Positions 47,456 to 61,147 of a stretch of 64,000 nt of DNA are shown here, one piece after another (position 1 is the first letter of the stretch; each line of letters begins with the position of its first letter). The stretch lies in NCBI GenBank assembly GCA_963780045.1, contig CAVZZZ010000001.1:2108001-2172000 (forward strand), in the 5' to 3' direction. The notes under the pieces were generated by a model. The model saw nothing but the letters and a program-made list of their open reading frames with translations, was not told where the DNA came from and made no database searches. Both the position numbers and the translations under genes were made by a program. The stretch is from JANXQG01 sp963780045. Its GTDB lineage: Bacteria > Planctomycetota > Planctomycetia > Pirellulales > Thermoguttaceae.

Positions 47456-48198
47456 GCACGCAAGCCGTGCGCGCCCGAACCTTCGACAGAAAGATAGAGG
47501 CCATAACAATGAGAGGCGAATTCGCTGGCCCAAAAAGGTACCTTGCTCAAAGCTCACGGCTCATTGCTCAAGGCTGTTCACTCGCCGATGTGTGCCAATC
47601 TTGCCAAAAGTGGGGTGAGCAGCGGAAGAAACTGCCGCGCCACAGGTCGTTGGCCGCCTTGGAGTTACGGCGAGCCAGACGATGTGTGCCAAGCGCTGCA
47701 AAACCGAGGGGCGGCACGGATCTTGGCCGAAAGTTACCGCCCGACCTTGCTCCGATCGGCCACCGCGGCGGACCAGAGATTGAGGTGATCCGAGTTGCGA
47801 GAAACCGTCCTTCTCGGCAAGCGGGAACCCGCCGTGCTCTTCACGCTCCGCCGTGAGGTCGGCATCTCGGCGGAGCGAGAAGAGTACGTACGTCCCTCTC
47901 GGCGCGAGGGACCTGCGCCCTGCCATTTTGACAGCCCTCACAACGAGATTAGCCAGTTATTGGCAGTTTTTTACCCCGGAGGCCCGTTAGACGCCGCTTT
48001 CGTTGACCCTGTGAAAACGACGCAAGTTCTGAATTCTCAAAGGGTTACGGCAACACGCTCCGGGCCGCTGCTCGCGGCACAAGCTTTGCATAATACCGCA
48101 ACCCGAATCTAGGCGTGTCGGCGTGGCTGAGCGCTAGAATTACGCATGTAAGTTATCGTGGTCGGCTACGGCACGACCGGCGAAAGGAGCATTGAAGC
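47456..48198. other. Intergenic stretch before dnaK
   Basis: No convincing gene. It holds the palindrome at 47831-47890, two similar words beginning GATGTGTGCCAA (about 47588 and 47688), and a GGTCG...CGACC hairpin at 48159-48179 just before the dnaK ribosome binding site (AAAGGAGC). No CIRCE element was recognised. Confidence 0.4.
47831..47890. repeat. CTCACGGCGGAGCGTGAGG palindrome, copy 2
   Basis: GCCGTGCTCTTCACGCTCCG then CCGTGAGG, followed by an inverse half CGGCGGAGCGAGAAGAGTAC: two half-elements facing each other. Confidence 0.6.
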
Positions 48199-50126
<1,928 letters not shown>

Positions 50127-50172
50127 CGGCCGGTCCCCTCTGCCGAACGTACGCTGTGGGGCATAGAAGGCG

Positions 50173-50484
50173 ATGCGACCAGATAAGCAGCGCCGAAAGG
50201 AAAGGAAGCATTTGTGGGAGTCCCAGCAACGGGCTGCCGCTCGAGCCAAGTTCCCGCTTCCCGACGAGCAGTTGCGTGCGCTTTTCGAATTCCTGAATAG
50301 CGAGTTCCCGACTCAAGGTTGCGATCGCACTTTGCGCCTGACCGAATACTGGTTGAAGGCCCAGGGGCTTGAAATCGAACCGGTGGTTGCGTGGCTTCAC
50401 GAAAACGGCGGGCATTGCGACTGCGAGGCGGCGGCCAACTCCCGGGAGAGATGGGAGGCGGCGAACAAAGACGTCGACTGGTGA
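50173..50484 (+). CDS. DUF2695 protein between dnaK and clpB
   Basis: 103 residues: basic start (MRPDKQRRKERKHLWESQQR), then PDEQLRALFEFLNSEFPTQG CDRTLRLTEYWLKAQG and VVAWLHENGGHCDCEAAAN, the Cys/His pattern of DUF2695. The conserved CD...H...CDC residues may bind a metal. Function unknown. It ends one base before the clpB start codon, so it is probably translationally coupled to clpB. Confidence 0.8.
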   Translation: MRPDKQRRKERKHLWESQQRAAARAKFPLPDEQLRALFEFLNSEFPTQGCDRTLRLTEYWLKAQGLEIEPVVAWLHENGGHCDCEAAANSRERWEAANKDVDW

Positions 50485-50485
50485 C

Positions 50486-53110
<2,625 letters not shown>

Positions 53111-53115
53111 GGTTC

Positions 53116-53442
53116 TCAGCCCAACCCCGTCGGCGCGGCGCCAACTCCGTTTCCAACACGCGCGTCGCCACGGTGTGCCAGTCCGAAGTCTCTCAGATGC
53201 TCGTGATGCCGGCGGTAGTGGTGAAAAGCCAGGCCGAGGAAAGCGGTTGCCAGACCGATTAAGAGCGCGAGCAGCAACACGACGAGAATGAGCACCAAGG
53301 TGGCCGCTCCGTATGCTGTGTGAGTGTTGGGATTATCGGGACCTAAATTCGGCACTGCATAACGGTAGCCGACGCCGATTGCCGTCAACCCCAGGCCGAT
53401 CAAGGCCCCGGCCGTAATGATCGCACCGCAAAGCGCTCGCAT
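53116..53442 (-). CDS. Small membrane protein, hypothetical
   Basis: 108 residues with two membrane helices (ALCGAIITAGALIGLGLTAI; ATLVLILVVLLLALLIGLAT) and a His-rich C-terminal stretch (FHHYRRHHEHLRDFGLAHRG). Convergent with clpB, with a gap of five bases. His cluster may bind metal; function unknown. Confidence 0.65.
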   Translation of the reverse strand: MRALCGAIITAGALIGLGLTAIGVGYRYAVPNLGPDNPNTHTAYGAATLVLILVVLLLALLIGLATAFLGLAFHHYRRHHEHLRDFGLAHRGDARVGNGVGAAPTGLG

Positions 53443-53473
53443 TGCCGTCTCCCTTATATGTTATTTCCGATGC

Positions 53474-53632
53474 TTATTGTCCAAACATGCGCAGGCAGCC
53501 GCCCATCACCAGCAAGATTCCCGCCAGAATCATGAAGATGCTGCTGCACCCGCAGCCCATCCACGGGCCATAGGGTCCTTGCGGCTGAAGATACCCGCCG
53601 CCGCCCAAGAAACCACCGGGACCGTAGCTCAT
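53474..53632 (-). CDS. Very small Gly-rich, Cys-containing membrane protein
   Basis: 52 residues starting MSYGPGGFLGGGGYLQPQGP, then a Cys cluster (WMGCGCSS) and one membrane helix (IFMILAGILLVMGGCLRMF). RBS AGGTGAT lies 6 bases before the ATG. It lies 31 bases upstream of the membrane protein at 53116-53442 on the same strand, so the two may form an operon. Protein-like composition and the clear RBS support it; no family recognised. Confidence 0.55.
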   Translation of the reverse strand: MSYGPGGFLGGGGYLQPQGPYGPWMGCGCSSIFMILAGILLVMGGCLRMFGQ

Positions 53633-54058
53633 GAGATCACCTCTAATTTCTTAGCGTCGTTTCGCTGCCGCTCCCCGGTTCCGCTTATCGCATGTGCCGG
53701 TCGGCGACGTTCTCTGTGATTGCTCAATTACCGTGCTGGTCAAATTTCGACCGTGTTTCCTCCATGCCGACGTCAGATCGATCGGTTCAAACACGCGGAA
53801 CAGGGTGTAAGCACTTGGCGTGCCGAACGAGCTGAAACACGACAGCTAAGCTAGCATTTGGCCGGTCTAATCGACTCCCCTACCCTCACGGCGGAGCGCG
53901 AGGAGTACGGGTCCATTGACCTTGCCGCGAACGCCGCGCGTCAGGACAATGCCCCCGCCTATGCGGAACTAGGGCACGAGCGCTGGCTTGCCCGGCAAAC
54001 TGCGAAGGCGCGTTTCTTAGGTTAGCATGGTCATCCAGCGTGAAATGGAGTTCAAAGA
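53633..54058. other. Intergenic stretch
   Basis: No gene seen. It holds the inverted copy of the palindrome family (53882-53910) and otherwise unstructured sequence. Promoters of the flanking divergent small genes must be here, but no strong match was found. Confidence 0.45.
53882..53910. repeat. CTCACGGCGGAGCGTGAGG palindrome, copy 3 (inverted)
   Basis: ACCCTCACGGCGGAGCGCGA then GGAGTACGG; the reverse complement of copies 1 and 2 with a few changes. Confidence 0.6.
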
Positions 54059-54433
54059 ATGAGAACCGTAACCATCATCTTGTTGTTCGGATTCGCGGCT
54101 TGCTTTGCAGGGTGCGGCTCGCACGAATCGAGCGAGGGCCGCGACCGGCAGGTCAACAACCGCGTCACGCCGGTCGTCAGCGACAAGGTCGTCAATCAGG
54201 CCGCCGATAGGGCGGTAGACAGCATCGAGGCCGCCGCCGCAACCGCGAACCAAGTCACGGCCGACGTGAACCACACGGCCGTCAAGGCCCAAGTCGCGGC
54301 CCAACAAGTGACCAACGACGCCGCCAGGCTGACCAACGACGCGGCCCGCGCGGGCAATTCCGTCATGAACAACGCCACGCACGACCTGAACCAGGCCACG
54401 CGCGACCTGAATCAATTGAAGAGCACGTTCTGA
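54059..54433 (+). CDS. Small predicted lipoprotein
   Basis: 124 residues. Leader MRTVTIILLFGFAACFAGCG with lipobox FAGC, then a long amphipathic helix with degenerate heptad-like repeats of the form TNDAARLTNDAARAGNSVMN and LNQATRDLNQLKS. Resembles Lpp- or apolipoprotein-like helical envelope proteins. No partner gene. Confidence 0.7.
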   Translation: MRTVTIILLFGFAACFAGCGSHESSEGRDRQVNNRVTPVVSDKVVNQAADRAVDSIEAAAATANQVTADVNHTAVKAQVAAQQVTNDAARLTNDAARAGNSVMNNATHDLNQATRDLNQLKSTF

Positions 54434-54438
54434 TCCGG

Positions 54439-54548
54439 GTAGGTGGGTTTCGCACGGAGTCAATCGCACCGCGACGCCATACCGCGGCTTTGCGCGACTC
54501 GCGAGGGCGCACCATTCCACAGCGATCTCCGTGCGACACCCACCCTAC
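54439..54548. repeat. Inverted repeat, GTAGGTGGGTTTCGCACGG
   Basis: The left arm GTAGGTGGGTTTCGCACGGA (54439-54459) faces the right arm CTCCGTGCGACACCCACCCT (54527-54548), about 21 bp with two differences. It lies between convergent genes and reaches into the ltaE stop, so it may end both transcripts. Confidence 0.7.
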
Positions 54549-55579
54549 TTTTGAATCTCCGCGGCGACCGCTTCGATCGCGGATTGCACGTCGCTGGCGT
54601 CGACGTCCATGTGCGTTACGGCACGTGCCGAATAGGGAGCGGTATTGTGCATCAGGACGCCGCGGCGGCCAAGCCGCGCGACTAGCTCGGCCGCGGTCAA
54701 CGGCCCCGGAGTGAGGTGAAAGTAGACGAGGTTCGTGTCGAACGCATCGACGCGGACGCCGGGTATGTGCCGCAGGCCTTCGCCCAACTTACGGGCGTTG
54801 GCGTGGTCGTCCGCCAGCCGGTCGATGTGGTGATCGAGAGCGTGTAGCGCAGCGGCGGCGAGGATGCCGGCCTGCCTCATGCCGCCGCCAAAGAGCTTGC
54901 GGTGCCGCACCGCCTCGCGGATCAACTCGGCCGGACCGGCCAGCGCCGAACCGACCGGCGCGCCGAGTCCTTTGCTGAAACAGACGTTCACCGTGTCGAA
55001 GTGCCGCGCCCACTGGGCCAGCGGAATGCCCGAGGCGACGACCGCGTTCCACAGCCGGGCGCCGTCCAGATGCGTCCGCAGGCCGCGGGAGTGTGCCCAG
55101 TCGCAGAGTTTTTCGACGTTCTCGTAAGGCTGGATGCGTCCGCCGCCGCGATTGTGCGTGTTCTCCAGGCACAGCAGGCGGACGCGGGCGGAGTGCGGGT
55201 CCTCTCGTATTAACACAGTCTCAAGCTGCTCCGCTTGCAGCACGCCGCACTGCCCGCGCAGCGGCCAGACGGCCACGCCGTTGACCTGCGCGTAGCCGCC
55301 CTGCTCGTAAAAGAAGACGTGCGACTCTGCCTCGCAGATCATGGCGTCGCCCGGCCGGCAATGGAGCCGCACGCCAATGAGGTTCGACATCGTGCCCGAA
55401 GGAACGAACAGGGCTGCTTCCTTGCCTAGCATGGCTGCCAACCGCCGCTGAAGCTCGTTCACGCTGGGGTCGTCGCCGTAGACGTCGTCGCCTACCTCGG
55501 CGGCGGCCATCGCGGCGCGCATCGCGGGCGTCGGGCGGGTGAGGGTGTCGCTGCGAAAATCGTGGATTTTGCTGGGCAT
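54545..55579 (-). CDS. ltaE: L-threonine aldolase (low-specificity type)
   Basis: 344 residues from MPSKIHDFRSDTLTRPTPAM; an ATG 51 bases upstream is less likely. PLP enzyme, fold type I: DVYGDDPSVNELQRRLAAML, LFVPSGTMSNLIGVRLHC, LENTHNRGGGRI, THLDGARLWNAVVASGIPLA and PLP lysine in VNVCFSKGLGAPVGSALAG. Splits threonine or allo-threonine into glycine and acetaldehyde. Frame intact. Divergent from the ThDP decarboxylase gene. Confidence 0.92.
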   Translation of the reverse strand: MPSKIHDFRSDTLTRPTPAMRAAMAAAEVGDDVYGDDPSVNELQRRLAAMLGKEAALFVPSGTMSNLIGVRLHCRPGDAMICEAESHVFFYEQGGYAQVNGVAVWPLRGQCGVLQAEQLETVLIREDPHSARVRLLCLENTHNRGGGRIQPYENVEKLCDWAHSRGLRTHLDGARLWNAVVASGIPLAQWARHFDTVNVCFSKGLGAPVGSALAGPAELIREAVRHRKLFGGGMRQAGILAAAALHALDHHIDRLADDHANARKLGEGLRHIPGVRVDAFDTNLVYFHLTPGPLTAAELVARLGRRGVLMHNTAPYSARAVTHMDVDASDVQSAIEAVAAEIQK

Positions 55580-55675
55580 TACTGGCGTTGCTTCGGTGGG
55601 TTGTTTCGGACGGAAGTGCCAGTGTATCATATTCCGCGACGTGCTGGTATAACGATAGAAGAAGGAACGGTTTCA

Positions 55676-57324
55676 ATGGCAAGCTCCGCCTCCGAGTCGA
55701 TCGGCCAATACCTGATCCGCCGCCTCCGCGAATGTGGCGTCCGTGACGTGTTCGGCATTCCGGGCGACTACGTTTTGGGCTTCTATGACGTGATGGAAAA
55801 GAGCCCGCTGCGGATCATCGGCTGCACGCGCGAGGATTCCGCGGGCTTCGCGGCCGACGCCTACGCCCGCGTCAACGGTATCGGGGCCGTCTGCGTGACG
55901 TATTGCGTGGGCGGCCTGAGCCTCTGCAACTCGATCGCCGGGGCCTATGCGGAGAAATCGCCGGTGGTCGTCATCAGCGGCGCGCCGGGATTGGGCGAGC
56001 GGACGCACGATCCGCTGCTGCACCACAAAGTGAAGGATTTTCAGACCCAGGCCGAGGTTTTTCACCGGCTCTGCGGCGCGGATGCCGTGTTGGACGAGCC
56101 AAACACTGCCTGCAATCACATCGACCGCGTGTTGGACCAGGTTTCGCGCTACAAACGGCCGGGCTATATCGAATTGCCGCGGGACCTGGTCAACATCGTG
56201 CCGGACGCGCCGCAGGCCACGACCGTGCAGCCGCCTGCGAGCGATCCGGCTGCCTTGGCCGAGGCCCTGGTGGAAGCGACGCAGCGGATCGCCGCGGCCC
56301 GATCGCCGGTCATCATTGCCGACGTGGAAATCCACCGCTTCGGCCTGCAGGACAAGTTGCTGGCCTTCGCCGAAGGGGCCGGCATTCCCATCGTGAGCAC
56401 TATCCTCGGCAAGAGCGTCGTCAGCGAGCGGCATCCGCTGTTTGCCGGGCTGTACGAAGGCGGCATGGGCCGCGAGGAGGTCACGCGGTTCGTCGAGTCC
56501 AGCGATTGCGTCATCCTGCTGGGCGCGTTCATGACCGACATCAATCTGGGCATCTACACGGCCAATCTCGATCCGGCCCGCTGCATCGATGCCACGAGCG
56601 AAAAGCTTCGCATCAGCCGCCATCACTATGACGGCGTGCTCCTGCCCGACTTCATGGACGGCCTGATCGCGGCCGGTATAAAGGCCCCGCCGCGCAAGCT
56701 GCCGCCCAAGCCGGGCACGCGCGAGGATGAATACTTCCTTGATGCCGACGCCAAGCTGACGATACGCCGCCTGATCGCCCGGCTCAATCAGTCGATTGAC
56801 GCCGCGAGCGTCGTGATAGCCGACATCGGCGACGCCCTCTTCGCCTCCAGCGACCTTGTGATAGAACAGCAGACGGAGTTTCTTTCGCCGGCCTATTACT
56901 GCTCGATGGGTTTTGCCGTGCCGGCGGCGCTGGGGGTGATGGTCGCGCGGCCCGAACTGCGGCCGATCGTGCTGGTGGGCGACGGCGCGTTCCAGATGAC
57001 CGGCATGGAGCTTTCGACGATCGTGCGGCACGGCTTTTCGCCGATCGTCATCGTGCTGGACAACGGCGGCTACGGCACGGAGCGCCAACTGCACCGCGGC
57101 GACCACGCCTTCAACAACATTCTCTGCTGGCGCTACGCCCGGCTGCCGGAAGTTTTGGGCGGCGGCAAGGGATACGAGGCGCATACCGAGGGCCAGTTCG
57201 ACTCGGCCCTGCGGCAGGCGCTGGCCGACCGCTCCGGCTTCAGCCTGATCCACGTGCATCTCGGGCGCAGGACGCGAGCTTTGCGTTGGAGCGGCTGGCG
57301 AACAAGCTGATTAACAAGGTGTGA
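55676..57324 (+). CDS. ThDP-dependent decarboxylase, pyruvate/indolepyruvate decarboxylase-like (frameshift at the end)
   Basis: About 549 residues from MASSASESIGQYLIRRLREC, RBS GAAGGA. Catalytic Glu region IIGCTREDSAGFAADAYAR; ThDP motif VLVGDGAFQMTGMELSTIVR then IVIVLDNGGYGTERQLH. Closest by feel to pyruvate, phenylpyruvate or indolepyruvate decarboxylases. As sequenced the frame ends SGWRTS at 57310; a one-base change near 57265 restores AQDASFALERLANKLINKV and a stop at 57324. With threonine aldolase beside it, acetaldehyde is a shared product; a link is only a guess. Confidence 0.85.
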
Positions 57325-57368
57325 TCGGGGATGAAGGATGAGAGATTATGGATGAGGGATGAACGAAG

Positions 57369-57478
57369 AAATCTCGCGCAAAGACGCAAAGAAAAGAAAA
57401 TGCAGGCGCGAGCGAACATCTTCCTTTCCTGCATTTTCCGTTCTTCCTTTGCGCCTTACGCGCCTTCGCGCGAGATTT
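57369..57478. repeat. Inverted repeat, CGCAAAGACGC family, copy 1
   Basis: AAATCTCGCGCAAAGACGCA at the left and CGCCTTCGCGCGAGATTT at the right, about 110 bases. A second copy is at 58358-58440. Confidence 0.7.
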
Positions 57479-57576
57479 AGTGACTATCTGCTCCCTTCCC
57501 CCTCATCCGCCGGCAAGGGGGGGAGTTTTGAAAGGACGGCAGGGCGGCAAGCGGCACGTAGTGCGCGGGACGATTA

Positions 57577-58308
57577 CTACCAATAGCCTCGCTTAACGTC
57601 GATCTTACAGTTGGGCAAGAGATGCCGGAGTTTCTTCACGCCTTCGTCTGTGACCTTGGCGTCGTGGAGTTCCAAGGACGTCAGATTAGTCAAGCATCCA
57701 AGCTGCGACAACGAAGCGTCGGTGACGGTGTCGCCGTAGAGGTAGAGGTATTCGATTTGTCTGAACTCTGCGGCCTTCGCCATGTTAGCGTCCCCAAAAT
57801 CCCAGCCGCCGAGCTGTAACCATTGGACCTCGTCGAAAAAATCGCCTCCAAGCAGTTTTCCCAGCGGCTCCGGTCCAGGCGAAGGAGTGTCGAACATTGG
57901 TGGGACTGTGCCATGAAGTTGTGTTTCATAAACCACGCATCCCTCGTGCTTTTGTCGGATCGCCGCCACGGCCTCCGCCTGCCGCCGGGCCTGCTTGATC
58001 CGGACGCCCAGCCAACTGCACACCACGGCGCACAACGTGACGAACACCAAGAGCGTCCCTAACACAAACTGCACCCGCCGCCGAAGCAGAAGCCCCGCGA
58101 ACATCCACGCCGGAATCAGCACCAAGACTGCCCCTACGACGGCCACCGCCAGCAAGACCGGCCAGCCCTTCTGGTAGTGCAAGGGAAACCACCGCCAGCG
58201 CTCGCAGGCGAACAACAGGCCCGTGGCCACCGCCGCGCCCCAGACGAGCCAGGCGGGCATGGGCAGATACCAGCGGCGGCGGGCAGCTTTCGTGTCCATA
58301 CCCGCCAT
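57577..58308 (-). CDS. Membrane protein with leucine-rich-repeat-like C-terminus
   Basis: About 243 residues from MAGMDTKAARRRWYLPMPAW. Three membrane helices: LVWGAAVATGLLFACERW, PVLLAVAVVGAVLVLIPAW and VQFVLGTLLVFVTLCAVVC. Then a linker (RQAEAVAAIRQKHEGCVVYE) and LRR-like repeats (YLYLYGDTVTDASLSQLGCL, TNLTSLELHDAKVTDEGVKK). A very common planctomycete architecture of unknown role. An ATG further upstream (58482) would run through a repeat and is rejected. Confidence 0.75.
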   Translation of the reverse strand: MAGMDTKAARRRWYLPMPAWLVWGAAVATGLLFACERWRWFPLHYQKGWPVLLAVAVVGAVLVLIPAWMFAGLLLRRRVQFVLGTLLVFVTLCAVVCSWLGVRIKQARRQAEAVAAIRQKHEGCVVYETQLHGTVPPMFDTPSPGPEPLGKLLGGDFFDEVQWLQLGGWDFGDANMAKAAEFRQIEYLYLYGDTVTDASLSQLGCLTNLTSLELHDAKVTDEGVKKLRHLLPNCKIDVKRGYW

Positions 58309-58357
58309 TATAGCCCAGCGCAAGGCCGCCAAGGCAGTTGAACGCCGAGAGGTAATG

Positions 58358-58440
58358 AATCTCACGCAAAGACGCCAAGCCGCAAAGGCGCAAAGAGGAG
58401 AGATTTGCGTCTTGGCGGCTTGGCGTCTTTGCGCTGATTT
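58358..58440. repeat. Inverted repeat, CGCAAAGACGC family, copy 2
   Basis: AATCTCACGCAAAGACGCCA at the left and TGGCGTCTTTGCGCTGATTT at the right, with GCGCAAAG and TTTGCGTC at the centre. Confidence 0.7.
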
Positions 58441-58550
58441 GTTGACAGCGGACGGCACGGAAAGGCTGGGGCTAGCCGTCAACGATCCGGACGATTAGAC
58501 TGAACCGGCGCGGGCGTCCGCTCCCACCGCACCCTCCCCAAGGAGTCGTC

Positions 58551-59432
58551 ATGCAAACTTCCGCAAACTCGCTTTCCCGCCGCACGTGGCTTCGCCGCAC
58601 GGCCGGCGCTGCCGGATTTGCCTGCGGCTTCTCGGTCTTCTCGCCTTTGCTGGCCGCGCCGGAAAGCCGCGGCTTCAAGATCGGCGGTTGCGACTGGTCG
58701 ATGGGCAAGTGCTGCGACCCGACGGCGCTGGACCTGGCCAAGGAGATCGGCCTGGATGGCGTGCAGGTTGATATGGGCCGCGGCGGCGAGATGCCACTGC
58801 GCCGGCGCGAGCACCAGGAAGCCTACCGGGCGGCGATGGCCCGTACCGGCCTGGCCGTCTCTTCCATCGCCATCGGCGAGATGAACCAGGTGCCGCTGAA
58901 GGGTAGCGACCAGCGACCCGCCGAGTGGTTGGACGCCGGTCTGGAGATCTGCCGGGCGATGAAGCTGCCGCTGGTCATGGCGCCGGCCTTCAATCGCGGC
59001 GACCTGGACATGGCCAAAACCGCCGAGATCGACCGCTTCGTGAAGGCCGTCCGCGGCGCGGCGACCAAGGCCGAAAAACTGGGCGTGATCATCGGCCTGG
59101 AAAACTACCTCAGTGCCGACGACAACCGCAAGATCATTGACCGCGTCGGTTCAGCGAACGTCAAGGTCTACTACGACGTGGGCAATTCCACCGACAAAGG
59201 CCGCGACGTTTGCAAGGAGATCCGCGCCCTGGGCACGCTGATTTGCGAATTCCACGCCAAGGACGGCCCACACATGCTCGGCAGGGGGCGGATCAATTTC
59301 CGCGAAGTCCGAAAGGCCATCGACGACGCGGGCTTCCGCGGCTGGCTGCAGCTTGAGGCGGCGCACCCGCACGGCGTCGTCGCCGACTACACGGCCGACG
59401 CGAAATACCTGCGGGCGATTTTTCCTGGGTGA
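58551..59432 (+). CDS. Exported sugar phosphate isomerase/epimerase-like TIM-barrel protein
   Basis: 293 residues with a Tat-like leader (SRRTWLRRTAGAAGFACGFS). AP-endonuclease-2-type TIM barrel: GGCDWSMGKCCDPTALDLAK, LGVIIGLENYLSADD, VKVYYDVGNSTDKGRDVCKE, LICEFHAKDGPHMLGRGRIN and the end RGWLQLEAAHPHGVVADYT. Metal-binding Glu, Asp, His and Glu are in place. Typical of xylose-isomerase-like enzymes acting on sugars; substrate unknown. Frame intact. Confidence 0.85.
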   Translation: MQTSANSLSRRTWLRRTAGAAGFACGFSVFSPLLAAPESRGFKIGGCDWSMGKCCDPTALDLAKEIGLDGVQVDMGRGGEMPLRRREHQEAYRAAMARTGLAVSSIAIGEMNQVPLKGSDQRPAEWLDAGLEICRAMKLPLVMAPAFNRGDLDMAKTAEIDRFVKAVRGAATKAEKLGVIIGLENYLSADDNRKIIDRVGSANVKVYYDVGNSTDKGRDVCKEIRALGTLICEFHAKDGPHMLGRGRINFREVRKAIDDAGFRGWLQLEAAHPHGVVADYTADAKYLRAIFPG

Positions 59433-59458
59433 GCCGAACTTCCGATGCCCGGCGGGCG

Positions 59459-59488
59459 TTGACGCCGCACTAGGCAGTTGATTATAAT
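59459..59488 (+). promoter_or_regulatory. Sigma-70-type promoter for araA
   Basis: TTGACG at 59459-59464, an 18-base spacer and TATAAT at 59483-59488. The leader would be about 135 nt. No clear regulator site or terminator precedes araA. Confidence 0.6.
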
Positions 59489-59631
59489 TGCCGCTGCTCT
59501 CTTCGAAAGTCCCCTGGAGACGTTCGCCAAAGTGTTCGAATTGGCGGCGCATGACTAAATGCCTCTATCAGAACCGATGAACTGGCATCACTGAGCCCGC
59601 ATCAGGTACTCGTTTTGTTACGGACTCTAAA

Positions 59632-61137
59632 ATGGATCTCAAAAAGCTGGAAGTTTGGTTCATCACCGGCAGCCAAAACCTTTATGGCGAAGCGGCCCTC
59701 CGCCAGGTCGCGGAAAACAGCCGGCAAGTTGTGGCCGGCCTCAATGCTGCCGAGCGGCTGCCGATGTGCGTCGCCTGCAAGCCGGTCGTCACCACGCCGC
59801 AGGCCATCTTGGACGTCTGCCGCGAGGCCAACGCCGCTTCCAACTGCGCGGGCCTGGTGCTGTGGATGCACACCTTCTCGCCCGCCAAGATGTGGATTGC
59901 CGGGCTGACGGCCTTGCAGAAGCCCTTTTTGCACCTGCATACGCAGTTCAATTGCGATCTACCGTGGGCGACGATCGACATGGACTTCATGAACCTGAAC
60001 CAGGCCGCCCACGGTGACCGCGAGTTCGGCTTCATCTGCTCGCGATTGAAGAAGCGGCGGAAGGTGGTCGTCGGGCACTGGAACGACGCCGAGGTGCAGG
60101 ACCGCATCGCCTCCTGGATGCGCGCGGCCGCCGGCGCGGCCGAAATCCGCGGCCTCAAAGTGGCCCGGCTGGGAGACAACATGCGGCAGGTGGCCGTGAC
60201 CGAGGGTGACAAGGTAGAGGCCCAGGTGCGGCTGGGCGTGGAGGTCAACGGCTACGGCATCAGCGAGCTGGCCAAGCGGGTGGCCGAGGTCTCGGATGCC
60301 GAGGTCGATCGGCTGGTGGCGAACTACGAGGCGGAATACGCGATAGCGCCGAGCCTTCGCAGCGGCGGCGATCACCGCGGGTCGCTCAACTATGCCGCCC
60401 GGCTTGAATTGGGCCTGCGGCATTTTCTCGACGGCGGCGGCTTCAAGGCGTTCACTGACACATTCGAGGACCTGCACGGCCTGATGCAACTGCCGGGCAT
60501 TGCCGTGCAGCGGCTGATGGCCGAGGGCTACGGCTTCGGCGCCGAGGGAGACTGGAAGACCGCAGCTTTGTGCCGGGCGATGAAGGTCATGGCCCAAGGA
60601 GTCGGGGCAGCCGCGCAGCGGGTCGGCGGAACGTCGTTCATGGAAGACTACACGTATGATCTCGCTCCCTCCGGGCCGCTGGTGCTGGGCGCGCACATGC
60701 TGGAGATTTGCGCCTCGCTAGCCGCGGAAAAGCCGTCGTGCGAGATTCATCCGCTGGGCATTGGCGGCAAGGCCGATCCGGTTCGGCTGGTCTTCAACGC
60801 GCCGGTGGGACCGGCGGTCAACGCGGCGCTGATTGACATGGGCGACCGCTTCCGCATGTTGCTGAACGAGGTGGACGTTGTGGCCCCGCCGGCGTCTTTG
60901 CCGCGGCTGCCCGTGGCGCGGGCCGTTTGGAAGCCGCGGCCAGACTTGAAAACGGCCGCTGCCGCCTGGATTTATGCCGGCGGCCCGCACCACACGGTGC
61001 TGAGCCAAGCCTTGACGAGCGAAGAGATCGAGGACTTTGCCGAAATCCTGGGATTGGAGCTGATCGCGATTGACGGCCAGACGCGACTCCGCGACATAAA
61101 GAACGAGCTGCGCTGGAACGAAGCATACTACGGCTAG
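59632..61137 (+). CDS. araA: L-arabinose isomerase
   Basis: 501 residues, frame intact. Converts L-arabinose to L-ribulose. Characteristic segments: EVWFITGSQNLYGEAALRQV, GLVLWMHTFSPAKMWIAGL, LHLHTQFNCDLPWATIDMDF MNLNQAAHGDREFGFI, GFGAEGDWKTAALCRAMKVM and GTSFMEDYTYDLAPSGPLVL GAHMLEICASLA. Metal-binding Glu and His residues are in these segments. It lies 10 bases before a sodium/solute symporter gene, so uptake and isomerisation are probably co-transcribed. araB and araD are not in the window. Confidence 0.96.
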   Translation: MDLKKLEVWFITGSQNLYGEAALRQVAENSRQVVAGLNAAERLPMCVACKPVVTTPQAILDVCREANAASNCAGLVLWMHTFSPAKMWIAGLTALQKPFLHLHTQFNCDLPWATIDMDFMNLNQAAHGDREFGFICSRLKKRRKVVVGHWNDAEVQDRIASWMRAAAGAAEIRGLKVARLGDNMRQVAVTEGDKVEAQVRLGVEVNGYGISELAKRVAEVSDAEVDRLVANYEAEYAIAPSLRSGGDHRGSLNYAARLELGLRHFLDGGGFKAFTDTFEDLHGLMQLPGIAVQRLMAEGYGFGAEGDWKTAALCRAMKVMAQGVGAAAQRVGGTSFMEDYTYDLAPSGPLVLGAHMLEICASLAAEKPSCEIHPLGIGGKADPVRLVFNAPVGPAVNAALIDMGDRFRMLLNEVDVVAPPASLPRLPVARAVWKPRPDLKTAAAAWIYAGGPHHTVLSQALTSEEIEDFAEILGLELIAIDGQTRLRDIKNELRWNEAYYG

Positions 61138-61147
61138 GAAAAGATCC

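Noticed and set aside
44670..48198. Chromosomal integron with gene cassettes
   Set aside because: Several small accessory genes and one direct-repeat pair occur, but genes point in both directions, no integrase is present and the repeats lack clear attC core sites.
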